The notes: generated from the letters alone by a model not told the origin. A stretch of DNA of 64,000 nt from Sphingobacterium paucimobilis HER1398 (GCF_000416985.1 NZ_ATDL01000014.1:62001-126000), one strand, 5' to 3'. Positions 18,509 to 26,748 are shown, counted from the stretch's first letter. Program-made: numbers and translations.

Positions 18509-18706
18509 TTTATATCGTTTATCCGTAAATATATAGGAAGGACGTAACGTGGATGATAAGTAGAGGTTAAGATTATGTAATCTGTTTGTAAGGGAAGTGT
18601 TGTGTGTTAATGATTTGTAAATCAGTAGACGATATATTGTTAATGTAAAGGTGAATCTGTGTTTATAATATGGTGGTAATTTTGTAGGAGATCAGATTAA
18701 ATAGAT

Positions 18707-19678
18707 ATGTTATTGTATTTGTCTTACGAAAGAAATAAGAAGCAATGGAACATAAGGGTTTTAATTTTATCCATTGTATGTGGTATAGCATGTTTGCTTC
18801 TGGCATTTAGAAGTAAGGGGACGGTACAACGTGGTTTTGAGCCTGTTCTTTTTTCGCTTCCAGAAATGTCTTCTGGTGAAATTGATGTCTTGACTTATAA
18901 TATAGCAGGATTACCAGAGTGGATTTCTAGTGCGAGTACGCCACGGGAGGCAAGCATTGTTTCTATTGGACAAAAGATCAATAGTTTTGACCTGGTGAAT
19001 ATCCAAGAGGATTTCAATTATAACAAATTTTTGTATCAGGACAACCGACATCCTTACCGGACTCCCAATATGGGAGGGGTACCATTTGGTGATGGTTTGA
19101 CTACCTTGTCAACGTATCCTATTATTGCGTTTGAACGTGTGGCTTGGAATGATTGTCGTGGTGCAGACTGTCTTACTCCTAAAGGATTTTCTTATGCAAG
19201 GGTTCAACTGGCAAAAGATGTATTTTTGGATGTATACAATGTACATGCGACTGCCCAAGATGATGTTGCTGCTACTCAGGCTAGAAAGGGTAACTTGCGA
19301 CAATTGGCATCGTATATCGAAGAGCATTCTATGTGTCAGGCTGTATTATTGATGGGCGATTTTAATGCGCATTATGCTTTTGAACGAGAGTGGATAAAGG
19401 CTTTTCAAGAGCGGGTAGGTGTGATTGATAGTTGGGTGCTTCTGCAGAATGAAGGTGCTTTCCCTGAGGTGGTCAAAGATTTTAAGGCAAAACCCGCATT
19501 GAGTGTTACCGATGACTGTGAGAGTATTGATAAGATATTTTTTAGAAATAACGATAATCTATTGTTGAACCCTACAGGTTATCGGGTGGAGCAGGAGCTT
19601 TTTCAAAATGAATCGGGGCAGCCGCTCTCCGATCATTGTGCCATTTCTTTGACGCTATCTTGGCAGCGTGTCAAATAG
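18707..19678 (+). CDS. Endonuclease/exonuclease/phosphatase (EEP) family protein, copy 1
   Basis: A 323-residue protein with one N-terminal membrane anchor (residues about 17-35) and an EEP catalytic domain outside the cytosol. Visible EEP motifs are VLTYNIAGLP, NIQEDF (metal-binding Glu), GVPFGDGLTTLS, LMGDFNAHY (Asp-Asn), DSWV, and SDHCAI (terminal Asp-His). The motif DCLTPKGFSYARVQL resembles the segment of neutral sphingomyelinase and ISC1-like enzymes, so a phospho- or sphingolipid phosphodiesterase is a better guess than a nuclease. A paralogue follows 77 bp later. Confidence 0.8.
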   Translation: MLLYLSYERNKKQWNIRVLILSIVCGIACLLLAFRSKGTVQRGFEPVLFSLPEMSSGEIDVLTYNIAGLPEWISSASTPREASIVSIGQKINSFDLVNIQEDFNYNKFLYQDNRHPYRTPNMGGVPFGDGLTTLSTYPIIAFERVAWNDCRGADCLTPKGFSYARVQLAKDVFLDVYNVHATAQDDVAATQARKGNLRQLASYIEEHSMCQAVLLMGDFNAHYAFEREWIKAFQERVGVIDSWVLLQNEGAFPEVVKDFKAKPALSVTDDCESIDKIFFRNNDNLLLNPTGYRVEQELFQNESGQPLSDHCAISLTLSWQRVK

Positions 19679-19755
19679 TGGCTTGAACGGTTGAAGAAAT
19701 TTGTAAAGGTATACCTAATTTATAGCTTTTTTGAATAACTTTACCTGTTCTCGAA

Positions 19756-20685
19756 ATGTTGTATATCCTGTTTTTATTCATTCTGATCGTCCTCTTTATT
19801 CTATTTTTTAGAAGAGGCAGAGGTGTATTTATATCGGAGGTGCTGAATTCGATCGATATGGAATATCGACAAGAAGGAAACCTTCGTGTATTGACTTACA
19901 ATGTTGCTGGGCTTCCTCAACGTCTTTCCAGTGCCTCTACACCAAGGAGAAGGAGTATGGAAATTATCGGTGAACTTCTTAACAGTTATGATATCGCAAA
20001 TATACAGGAGGACTTTAATTATAATCGTTCTCTTTTTGCAAAATCCCTGCATCCCTATAGAACGCTGCATAAAGGAAAGGTGCCTTTTGGTGATGGGTTA
20101 AGTACGTTATCTAATTTTCCGATATTAGAATACCGTCGTATACCGTGGAAGGCCTGTCATGGAGCAGATTGTCTGACTCCTAAAGGATTTAGTTATATTC
20201 GTGTACAATTATCTAAGTCTATTACTATAGATGTATACAACCTTCATGCTAACGCTCATGATACTGTCCGTTCGGCTCGGGCTAGGAGCCGAAACTTGGA
20301 TCAATTGGCGCAGTATATTCATGACCATTCTTTGGAACGACCGTTGTTGGTAATGGGGGATTTTAATGCGCACTATTCAAATGGTTTGGATAGTATGTCT
20401 GACTTCCGTCGAAGAACTCAATTGAAAGATGTCTGGGTAGAATTGGAGAATAGAAATGAAATTCCTGCTGTTGATCCCTTTTTTATAGCGAAGGATATGT
20501 TATCATTGACCAATAAAGCAGAAAGTCTAGACAAAATTCTATATCGGAATAATCCCCATTTTAAATTCACGCCTATCTTGTATGATATCGAGAGGAAGAT
20601 ATTTCGTAATGAAATCAATCAACCTTTGTCGGATCACTTAGCTGTTTTAGTGAATTTAAAATGGGAATATAAGTTTGATCAATAA
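19756..20685 (+). CDS. Endonuclease/exonuclease/phosphatase (EEP) family protein, copy 2
   Basis: A 309-residue paralogue of the preceding gene with the same layout. An N-terminal membrane segment (YILFLFILIVLFILFF) is followed by VLTYNVAGLPQ, NIQEDFNYN, VPFGDGLSTLS, GADCLTPKGFSYIRVQL, VMGDFNAHYS and LSDHLAV. All metal-binding and catalytic positions visible in copy 1 are kept. The pair arose by tandem duplication and has diverged clearly in the C-terminal third. Its stop codon touches the stop codon of the convergent NlpE-like gene, with no spacer. Confidence 0.8.
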   Translation: MLYILFLFILIVLFILFFRRGRGVFISEVLNSIDMEYRQEGNLRVLTYNVAGLPQRLSSASTPRRRSMEIIGELLNSYDIANIQEDFNYNRSLFAKSLHPYRTLHKGKVPFGDGLSTLSNFPILEYRRIPWKACHGADCLTPKGFSYIRVQLSKSITIDVYNLHANAHDTVRSARARSRNLDQLAQYIHDHSLERPLLVMGDFNAHYSNGLDSMSDFRRRTQLKDVWVELENRNEIPAVDPFFIAKDMLSLTNKAESLDKILYRNNPHFKFTPILYDIERKIFRNEINQPLSDHLAVLVNLKWEYKFDQ

Positions 20686-21174
20686 CTATTGGTCTTTGTG
20701 CAAGATATACTTATCCGCTAGTGCTCCTGTTATTTCTTTTCCTTCAGTGTCTAATTGTATAAGTATATTTTCGCCAACCTTATATTTGATGTCCATGTCT
20801 TTTCCTTTTAGTTGTATGGAGCCATCCTTGTCAAACCACTCGAATTTTCCAGTATCTGCTACTGTTAAGTTGCGGTCTTGGTAAAGAGCTTTGTAGGAGA
20901 AAGTTTCGTCCTTGTAGATTTTGATTGTTGTTTCTATTCCTGGGCAGTCAGCACAAGGAGTGGTTCCTTTATAGGTTCCCATCCAATCAACTGAGTTTTT
21001 AGAATTGTGGGCATCCCCAATATAATCTGGATGATTTGGGTTCAGCGCATTCGTATCTAGGGTATTCTGTTTGTTTGAATCGGCCGTACCGTTTGAATTT
21101 TTAGTGTTGTTTGAATTACAAGCTGCTAGTACTAGAATAGAACATAGTGCGATGGTAGAAATTGTTTTGTTCAT
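20686..21174 (-). CDS. NlpE N-terminal domain lipoprotein
   Basis: A 162-residue lipoprotein: the lipobox LAAC puts the lipidated cysteine at residue 19. After an Asn/Thr/Ser-rich linker, residues 65-160 form an NlpE-like domain with the signature GTYKGTTPCADCPGIETTIKIY, including the CxxC pair, and a C-terminal GKEITGALADKYIL. In E. coli NlpE senses envelope and copper stress through Cpx; no Cpx system is seen here. It stands alone. Confidence 0.85.
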   Translation of the reverse strand: MNKTISTIALCSILVLAACNSNNTKNSNGTADSNKQNTLDTNALNPNHPDYIGDAHNSKNSVDWMGTYKGTTPCADCPGIETTIKIYKDETFSYKALYQDRNLTVADTGKFEWFDKDGSIQLKGKDMDIKYKVGENILIQLDTEGKEITGALADKYILHKDQ

Positions 21175-21269
21175 GTCTGAATATGTTTTATATGTTATTA
21201 TAATAAGAAACCTTTTCTGTTATCTTTTGTTTTAACTTTTTGTAAAAGTTACTAAAGATACCCCAATAG

Positions 21270-21302
21270 TTTGTGAATAAATTAAATACCAGTTTATCTT
21301 TG
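21270..21302 (+). promoter_or_regulatory. Bacteroidota-type promoter of the HopJ-like gene
   Basis: A TTTG -33 box at 21270-21273 and a perfect -7 box TATCTTTG (TAnnTTTG) at 21295-21302, separated by 21 nt, match the Bacteroides consensus. The ATG is only 5 nt after the -7 box, so the mRNA should be leaderless or nearly so. Confidence 0.75.
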
Positions 21303-21307
21303 CCCGT

Positions 21308-21643
21308 ATGAAGGAATCAGAATTAAGGACACTTTTACAGGCAGAAGTGTTTCAATTTAGCGATGTGCTGGATTTAGTGGAACGCGAGTACACCTATATA
21401 CCTACTGCTTTTAAAAATGGAGCTATCGAGAATGGCAAGGATGAGAATCAAGGAAGTGCAAGAGTACTGTTTTTGGGATATTTACATGGACTGAGTAAAG
21501 AAGATACCTTACGTCTATTTGGTGAATATTATGTGTCTGTATTGAATAGCCCTTCAGGGACAGACCATCAGAATATTCGACAGTTTATAAGATATGGATG
21601 GTCTGCTGTATCTTTTGAAGGTGACGTCCTTCTTGAAAAATAA
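21308..21643 (+). CDS. HopJ type III effector-family protein
   Basis: A 111-residue protein that fits the HopJ family throughout: FSDVLDLVEREYTYIPTAFKNG near the N-terminus, GSARVLFLGYLHGLSKEDTL in the middle and YYVSVLNSPSGTDHQNIRQFI with GWSAVSFEG at the end. Despite the name there is no type III secretion system nearby and the family is widespread in non-pathogens; the function is unknown. It is monocistronic with its own promoter. Confidence 0.85.
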   Translation: MKESELRTLLQAEVFQFSDVLDLVEREYTYIPTAFKNGAIENGKDENQGSARVLFLGYLHGLSKEDTLRLFGEYYVSVLNSPSGTDHQNIRQFIRYGWSAVSFEGDVLLEK

Positions 21644-21662
21644 CTTCGCTAATATAGTAATA

Positions 21663-21709
21663 TAGAGGTCATCTCCGCACGATATTATGTGCGTTAGAGA
21701 CGGCCTCTA
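21663..21709. other. Long imperfect hairpin between convergent genes
   Basis: TAGAGGTCATCTC-CGCAC pairs with GTGCG-TTA-GAGACGGCCTCTA around an 8-nt loop; there is one A-C mismatch, one U-G pair and a 3-nt bulge. No T-run follows on either strand, so this is not a standard terminator, though its place suggests an RNA 3' end or processing site. Confidence 0.55.
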
Positions 21710-21733
21710 GAGTAGTGTGATTTAGTAATGTAA

Positions 21734-22252
21734 TTATTTTTCCAGAATTGTTTTTAGGGTTGCGAGACCTTTATCAAAGTCTTTGCTCATGTCGTAAAAG
21801 ATAGACATCAGGTTAAAAGGGTAGGGCATCTTCCCATTAATTTCCCAATGCACCTCACTTTGATTTGGGGATAGGGAATCGACTTGTATAAAGGACTTAT
21901 TGGCTTGGTCTGATCCATTAAAGAAAAGATCCATATCTACTCGTTTACCTTCTTCTATTTTCGTAATGACCTGCTTTCCGTCTCCCACTTTTTTACTTTT
22001 CCATGTATAGGTAAAGCCAACAGTGCCGTCAGTGCCACTATATTCCTTTTGTATTTGAGGGTCTTGTTGTGACCAACTATCATAGGTTCCTTGCTTCTTT
22101 ATTTGCTTTATATAGTCAAATACTTCGGTTGAAGGTTTGTTGATAACTATTGTACTGCCAGCATGAAAGTTTTTAGGGAGTATAGCAGCAACGAGTAGAA
22201 TAATGGCAATTAATCCCAGTACTGTAAATAGAAAGTATTTAATAAACTTCAT
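21734..22252 (-). CDS. Membrane-anchored SRPBCC (polyketide cyclase-like) protein
   Basis: A 172-residue protein with an N-terminal membrane anchor (YFLFTVLGLIAIILLVAAIL) followed by an SRPBCC domain: HAGSTIVINKPSTEVFDYIK, FTYTWKSKKVGDGKQVI, VHWEINGKMPYPFNLMSIFY and an amphipathic C-terminal helix. Ligand unknown. It forms a closely spaced group with the VOC gene (8 bp upstream) and the DoxX gene. Confidence 0.8.
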   Translation of the reverse strand: MKFIKYFLFTVLGLIAIILLVAAILPKNFHAGSTIVINKPSTEVFDYIKQIKKQGTYDSWSQQDPQIQKEYSGTDGTVGFTYTWKSKKVGDGKQVITKIEEGKRVDMDLFFNGSDQANKSFIQVDSLSPNQSEVHWEINGKMPYPFNLMSIFYDMSKDFDKGLATLKTILEK

Positions 22253-22260
22253 TTGTTACT

Positions 22261-22713
22261 TTATTGTTGGTTCATCATTTGATTTTTTCCTTCATAATGG
22301 ATCATCCATGCAATACCAAACTGATCAGTGAAAGATGCGTAGAGTTCAGCGAAAAACTGTTCGCCTAAAGGCATTTCTATATTTTGGGCATTGACAACTA
22401 GTGCATCATATAGTTTTTGAGCTTCTTCTGCAGATTCTACATCGAGCATGATATAGGTATTGGTTCCAGGGGTTGCTTTATGTCCAAAGTTTTCGATACA
22501 GTCTGATCCCATGAGCATACTGTCGGCATTGATCATCAGCGCAGTATGCATGATTTTTCTTTTATCTCCATCGTTAAGGGGATAGTTAGGGTCTGCTGGC
22601 ATATCGCCAAAGCGATAGGTTCCGATAAGGTCTGTATGGAAGACGGTTTTGTAAAAAGCAAATGCGTCTTCGCAATTGCCATTAAAATTTAAGTAAGCGT
22701 GGATCTTTGCCAT
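22261..22713 (-). CDS. VOC family protein (PhnB-like)
   Basis: A 150-residue protein of the glyoxalase/bleomycin-resistance fold, PhnB (3-dmu-9_3-mt) type. The opening AKIHAYLNFNGNCEDAFAFYKTVFHTDL is diagnostic, followed by IMHTALMINADSMLMGSD, and FGIAWMIHYEG at the end. It is often annotated as an epoxide or methyltransferase-like protein, but the activity is unknown. It is upstream of the SRPBCC gene. Confidence 0.87.
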   Translation of the reverse strand: MAKIHAYLNFNGNCEDAFAFYKTVFHTDLIGTYRFGDMPADPNYPLNDGDKRKIMHTALMINADSMLMGSDCIENFGHKATPGTNTYIMLDVESAEEAQKLYDALVVNAQNIEMPLGEQFFAELYASFTDQFGIAWMIHYEGKNQMMNQQ

Positions 22714-22762
22714 AGTGTTTTTGTTTTATTTGATGTTATTGATCGTTTACTTTTGTCTAATG

Positions 22763-23134
22763 TTAAGAAATAAGGGGTAAATATCTTTTTTTGTTCTCAA
22801 TAATTATCCAACTGTTGATCAGTAAGAGTATGATAGCCATCAATAATCCTTCTGGAGCATATATGAGATGTTGAAGGAGGATACCGACCATTACAGGCAA
22901 AATCATGATTGCAGCCAATGCCCTGGTTTTAGGAATGATAAACAATAATCCGGCAATTATTTCTACTGTTGCTATCAAGGGCATCAGCCATTTTATAGTG
23001 GCAAAAGCCTCATTGACTTGACGGAGTTCTGCTGACATTTCGGGGACCGGTAGGTACATGAAGAATTTATTAAGTCCGGCATTGATGAACATCAATCCGA
23101 ACAGAGAACAAATAATGAGCTTTAGAACCTTCAT
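22763..23134 (-). CDS. DoxX-like / MauE-like membrane protein
   Basis: A 123-residue protein with four transmembrane segments: LIICSLFGLMFINAGLNKFF, IKWLMPLIATVEIIAGLLFI, LAAIMILPVMVGILLQHLIY and LLMAIILLLINSWIIIENKK. The pattern INAGLNKFF and the loop VPEMSAEL fit DoxX-related proteins. Function unknown, possibly quinone or thiol-related. It is first of the DoxX-VOC-SRPBCC group. Confidence 0.75.
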   Translation of the reverse strand: MKVLKLIICSLFGLMFINAGLNKFFMYLPVPEMSAELRQVNEAFATIKWLMPLIATVEIIAGLLFIIPKTRALAAIMILPVMVGILLQHLIYAPEGLLMAIILLLINSWIIIENKKRYLPLIS

Positions 23135-23226
23135 GGCATTTTATCGTTTATAATTTATTCTTCAAAGTTATTATAGGGATAGAAGAAACAACTTGACATA
23201 AGATAAGTTTTAAAAATTTAAAATTA

Positions 23227-23254
23227 TTTGTCTCTAAAAAATATCTTACTTTTG
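23227..23254 (+). promoter_or_regulatory. rnpB promoter
   Basis: The -7 box TACTTTTG (TAnnTTTG) at 23247-23254 ends five nt before the mapped-by-pairing 5' end of RNase P RNA. A TTTG at 23227-23230 could be the -33 box, though the 16-nt spacing is shorter than usual. Confidence 0.65.
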
Positions 23255-23259
23255 CAGCT

Positions 23260-23641
23260 GAAGCAAACTGGTTCTATCGCTGTTTCGATTTATCGGAAGA
23301 GAGGAAAGTCCGGGCAACATAGAGCGACACGCTTCCTAACGGGAAGGCTCCGACTTGTCGGAGACAGAAAGTGCCACAGAAAATAAACCGTCCCGATTAA
23401 TCGGGATAAGGGTGAAAACGTGAGGTAAGAGCTCACGGTCTTGTATGGTGACATGCATTACGGTAAACCTCGTGTGTTGAAAAACCAAATAGGTTGCGGG
23501 AACCGAAGGCTGCTCGTCTTCTTCCGACTTGTCGGGAACCGCAATGGGTAGGTTGATGGATCCTATGAGTGATTGTAGGGCTAGATAAATGATAGAATCC
23601 CGATACGTCGGGAACAGAACCCGGCTTACAAGGTTTGCTTC
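23260..23641 (+). ncRNA. rnpB: RNase P RNA, Bacteroidota type
   Basis: The catalytic RNA that removes tRNA 5' leaders. The ends pair as P1 (GAAGCAAAC with GTTTGCTTC), fixing both boundaries. The conserved core is clear: GAGGAAAGTCCGGGC near the 5' end, the ACAGAAA segment, GGTAAACC, and the 3' signature ACAGAACCCGGCTTACAAG. A T-run follows directly. Peripheral helices contain five near-identical 16-nt palindromes of the form YTCCGA-N4-TCGGRR (see findings). Confidence 0.96.
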
Positions 23642-23746
23642 TTTTTTGTTTTTCGAAGATTAGAGACGAAATTGATGCCTGCTTGTCTCTCATTGGAATC
23701 CTAAAAGTTTTTTCTTATTTTGTTCGACATTAATTCAAATGTGAAT

Positions 23747-25111
23747 ATGGCTACAATTTTAATAATTGATGATGAACGTCCTATCCGTAGTTCGCTGCGT
23801 GATATATTGGAATATGAGGATTATAAAGTTCTTGATGTAGATAACGGTGTAGATGGTTTGGAGCTTCTAAAAAAGGAGAAGATTGATTTGACCCTGTGTG
23901 ATATCAAGATGAATAAAATGGATGGGATGGAGGTTCTGACTGCAGCTAAAGAGTTTTCGGATACTCCATTTATCATGATTTCTGGCCATGGTACAATAGA
24001 GACGGCGGTAGAAGCGGCCCGTAAAGGAGCGTACGACTTTTTAGAAAAACCGTTAGATTTAAATCGTCTTTTAATCACTGTTCGTAATGCCCTTGAAAAA
24101 GGCTCCTTGGTTAAGGAAACCAAAGTGCTAAAGAGAAAGGTTTCCAAAACAAAGGAGATCTTGGGTGCTTCAGATGGTATTTCGCTGATCAAAGACAGTA
24201 TAGATAAGGTAGCACCTACGGAAGCTCGGGTACTGATAACGGGAGCTAATGGATCCGGTAAGGAATTGGTAGCGCGGTGGTTGCATGAAAAGTCAAATCG
24301 GGCCTCGGCCGCTTTAGTTGAAGTCAATTGTGCAGCTATTCCTTCGGAACTTATTGAGTCCGAATTGTTTGGTCACGAGAAGGGGTCGTTTACCTCTGCT
24401 GTAAAGCAACGTATAGGTAAATTTGAACAAGCTAGTGGAGGTACATTGTTTCTGGATGAAATTGGAGATATGAGTCTTTCTGCGCAGGCGAAGGTACTAC
24501 GTGCATTACAAGAGAATAAGATAACACGTGTGGGAGGGGAGAAAGAGATTTCTGTGGATGTACGTGTGGTAGCAGCTACTAATAAAGACTTGTTGAAGGA
24601 AATTGATGCTGGTAACTTTCGAATGGATTTGTATCATCGACTGAGTGTTATCTTGATTCATGTTCCCTCTCTGGCAGAACGTAGGGATGATATACCCACA
24701 TTGGCGACGGCATTTTGTGAGGAGATATGCGCAGACTATAATATCCCTACTAAAGAGATAACAACCGAGGCTATGAAGGCATTACAAGCTCTTCCGTGGA
24801 CTGGAAATATTCGGGAGTTACGTAATATGGTCGAGCGTTTGATCATTCTGAGTGATCGTAAGATTACGGATAAGGAAGTGAATTCGTTTGCTAATCCTTC
24901 GGTGTCCACCCATCACGGTCTTGGTGGCGTAACTTCGATGATCGATTTGGATCGAATGGACAACCTTGAAGATTTCTTAACTTTTGCAGAGGATAAATTT
25001 CTATCACACAAGCTGAATAAAAATAATGGTGATGTGGAAAAAACAGCTAGAGCAGTAGGGGTGTCGGAAGAACGACTAAGAGAGCAGGCAAAGAAATATA
25101 ATATTGTATAA
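23747..25111 (+). CDS. Sigma-54-dependent response regulator, NtrC family
   Basis: A 454-residue transcription activator counted from ATG 23747 (MATILIIDDERP); an upstream TTG would add nine residues but is less likely. The receiver domain (1-115) has DD at 8-9, the phospho-acceptor D52 and K101. The AAA+ domain has Walker A GANGSGKE (166-173) and Walker B GTLFLDEIGDM (232-242). The sigma-54 contact loop reads GSFTSA (213-218) instead of GAFTGA. The C-terminus carries a Fis-like helix-turn-helix (NNGDVEKTARAVGVSEERLREQ). No partner kinase is adjacent. It lies just downstream of rnpB and ends at a terminator. Confidence 0.93.
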   Translation: MATILIIDDERPIRSSLRDILEYEDYKVLDVDNGVDGLELLKKEKIDLTLCDIKMNKMDGMEVLTAAKEFSDTPFIMISGHGTIETAVEAARKGAYDFLEKPLDLNRLLITVRNALEKGSLVKETKVLKRKVSKTKEILGASDGISLIKDSIDKVAPTEARVLITGANGSGKELVARWLHEKSNRASAALVEVNCAAIPSELIESELFGHEKGSFTSAVKQRIGKFEQASGGTLFLDEIGDMSLSAQAKVLRALQENKITRVGGEKEISVDVRVVAATNKDLLKEIDAGNFRMDLYHRLSVILIHVPSLAERRDDIPTLATAFCEEICADYNIPTKEITTEAMKALQALPWTGNIRELRNMVERLIILSDRKITDKEVNSFANPSVSTHHGLGGVTSMIDLDRMDNLEDFLTFAEDKFLSHKLNKNNGDVEKTARAVGVSEERLREQAKKYNIV

Positions 25112-25135
25112 AAAAAGGGCATATGCCCTTTTTTT
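25111..25135. terminator. Terminator shared by the NtrC-type regulator and the small membrane protein gene
   Basis: A perfect palindrome, AAAAAAGGGCAT followed by ATGCCCTTTTTT, with runs of A and T on the two arms. It overlaps the stop codon region of the convergent 58-residue gene. Confidence 0.88.
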
Positions 25136-25310
25136 AATCATTATACCTTCTCTTTTGTTTATTGTAGAGCATGAAGACTACAACAAACAAAAGTACTAGA
25201 CCAATAATCATAAATACAGTAGGGGATGTCTGTTCTGAACCACTTCCTGTCTGCGCCCACCCCATGTTAGAAAGCAACATTAGGAAGAATACACTATGCC
25301 ATTTTCTCAT
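25134..25310 (-). CDS. Small membrane protein, 58 aa
   Basis: The frame starts MRKWHSVFFLMLLSNMGWAQ, a good signal peptide with cleavage after WAQ or WA. It continues TGSGSEQTSPTV, then a transmembrane segment FMIIGLVLLFVVVFMLY and a basic tail NKQKRRYND. The layout predicts a mature chain of under 40 residues, anchored with the tail in the cytosol. No family recognised. The bounded position (convergent terminator on one side, start at a clean intergenic stretch on the other) supports a real gene. Confidence 0.65.
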   Translation of the reverse strand: MRKWHSVFFLMLLSNMGWAQTGSGSEQTSPTVFMIIGLVLLFVVVFMLYNKQKRRYND

Positions 25311-25446
25311 AATACAAAAATAAATCGTTAACCATTAAACTTACTGAATTTATTTGATAAAAGCAACTGGTATTTAGATTTTTAACTAGTTTTTAACAGT
25401 GTGGCGTTTTAACTTTTGTATGGAGACTTGCCTGTGACTAAAATAA

Positions 25447-25480
25447 AAAAGGTATCAACTAGAATAGCGATACCTTTTGT
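25447..25480 (-). terminator. Terminator of the metY-hom operon
   Basis: On the minus strand AAAAGGTATC and GATACCTTTTTT pair around a 12-nt loop and are followed by a U-rich run, 20 bp after the hom stop. Confidence 0.88.
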
Positions 25481-25500
25481 TCATTGCTTGAGTTAATATA

Positions 25501-26682
25501 TTAGGCTATTTCTGCGAGGAAATAACCAGGTTGGTTAATTAGTTCCCGTTTATCGATAATTTCCTGTAGATTAAGATAGCCAATGACATATTTGTGGTCT
25601 TCGCCATAAAATCTTTCTGTAATATTCTTGAATGCTATATTTTCTAATACGTTTTCATCTGTATACCGGAAATAAACTTTGATGTCCACATTGGTCGTAT
25701 ATGTTAATTCCTGAGCATCCAGGTGTTTTTTATATTCATAACGATAGTCATATCGTAGTGCGGTGATGTCGGAAAGAACAGCTGATCCTGTTGGGTGGCC
25801 TCCGGCACCTTTACCATAGAAAAACTGCTCGTCTGCAAATGCTGCTTTAACCAAAACCCCATTGTTTTCGTTTTCGACATTAAACAGGATACTGTCTTTA
25901 GATACAAACTTAGGCAGCACATATAGTACGACCTCGCTATTGCTTACTTCTTTGGCCAGTGGAATCAATTTTATTTTGAGATTCTTTTCTTTTGCATATC
26001 GAATGTCGGTATCGTTCAATTTGTCTATACCTAGATTTAGGATAGTGTCTGGATCAACAAATAAGCCATAGGCATGCGAAGCAACGATTGCCAGTTTGAA
26101 TTTTGGATCATATCCGCCTACATCTAATGTCGGATCTGTCTCGGCAAAACCTAGTTCTTGTGCTTTTTTTAGTGCAGTATCATAAGTCTGGTTCTCGTTG
26201 AATATTTTTGACAGAATATAGTTGGATGAACCGTTGAATATACCGCTTACCGAATGTAGTAACTCGTTGTCATAATACTCTTCTAAATTTCTGATGATGG
26301 GAATACTGCCACACACTGCGCCTTCATATAACAGTGAGGTTCCATACTGTTGTTGTATAGAAGTCAACTCTTGAAGATGAGTTGCAATCATTTTCTTATT
26401 GGCGGACACTACGTTCTTGCCTGAAGATAACGCTTTTTTTGTTATTTCGAAGGCGGCATCCGCATCGTCGATCAACTCTACAACTGTATTGATATGAGGA
26501 TCGTTTAAGATGTCATTAGCGTCTGTGGAAAAGAGTTCTGCGGGCAGGCTGCGTGCTTTGCCTGCATTCTTGATAACAAATTTTTTAATCTCTAGGTTGA
26601 GTTTTTTTGTTTTGATGATGTCGTATAGTCCTTGGCCTACAACGCCAAATCCGAACATGCCAATAGTAAGCTTTTTACTCAT
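25501..26682 (-). CDS. hom: Homoserine dehydrogenase
   Basis: A 393-residue monofunctional enzyme that reduces aspartate semialdehyde to homoserine, the branch point to methionine and threonine. The Rossmann motif GMFGFGVVGQGLYD is at residues 8-21. The catalytic domain shows VSANKKMIA, YEGAVCGSIPIIRNL, SGIFNGSSNYIL and AQELGFAETDPTLDVGGYD with the lysine region following. The C-terminus (about 315-393) is short and lacks a clear ACT repeat pair. It is cotranscribed with metY upstream (124-nt spacer with a long hairpin), so the SAM riboswitch probably controls it too. Confidence 0.93.
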   Translation of the reverse strand: MSKKLTIGMFGFGVVGQGLYDIIKTKKLNLEIKKFVIKNAGKARSLPAELFSTDANDILNDPHINTVVELIDDADAAFEITKKALSSGKNVVSANKKMIATHLQELTSIQQQYGTSLLYEGAVCGSIPIIRNLEEYYDNELLHSVSGIFNGSSNYILSKIFNENQTYDTALKKAQELGFAETDPTLDVGGYDPKFKLAIVASHAYGLFVDPDTILNLGIDKLNDTDIRYAKEKNLKIKLIPLAKEVSNSEVVLYVLPKFVSKDSILFNVENENNGVLVKAAFADEQFFYGKGAGGHPTGSAVLSDITALRYDYRYEYKKHLDAQELTYTTNVDIKVYFRYTDENVLENIAFKNITERFYGEDHKYVIGYLNLQEIIDKRELINQPGYFLAEIA

Positions 26683-26748
26683 TTCGTTCTTAATGTTGCT
26701 TTAACTTTTTGTTATTCGGTATTACAGTAATCTTAATACCTGATTAAA

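Noticed and set aside
21308..21643. Type III secreted effector suggested by the HopJ name
   Set aside because: No secretion apparatus is present and the family occurs broadly in free-living bacteria.
23433..23693. An 86-codon minus-strand frame over the RNase P RNA
   Set aside because: It lies almost wholly opposite conserved rnpB helices; the frame is explained by RNA sequence constraints.
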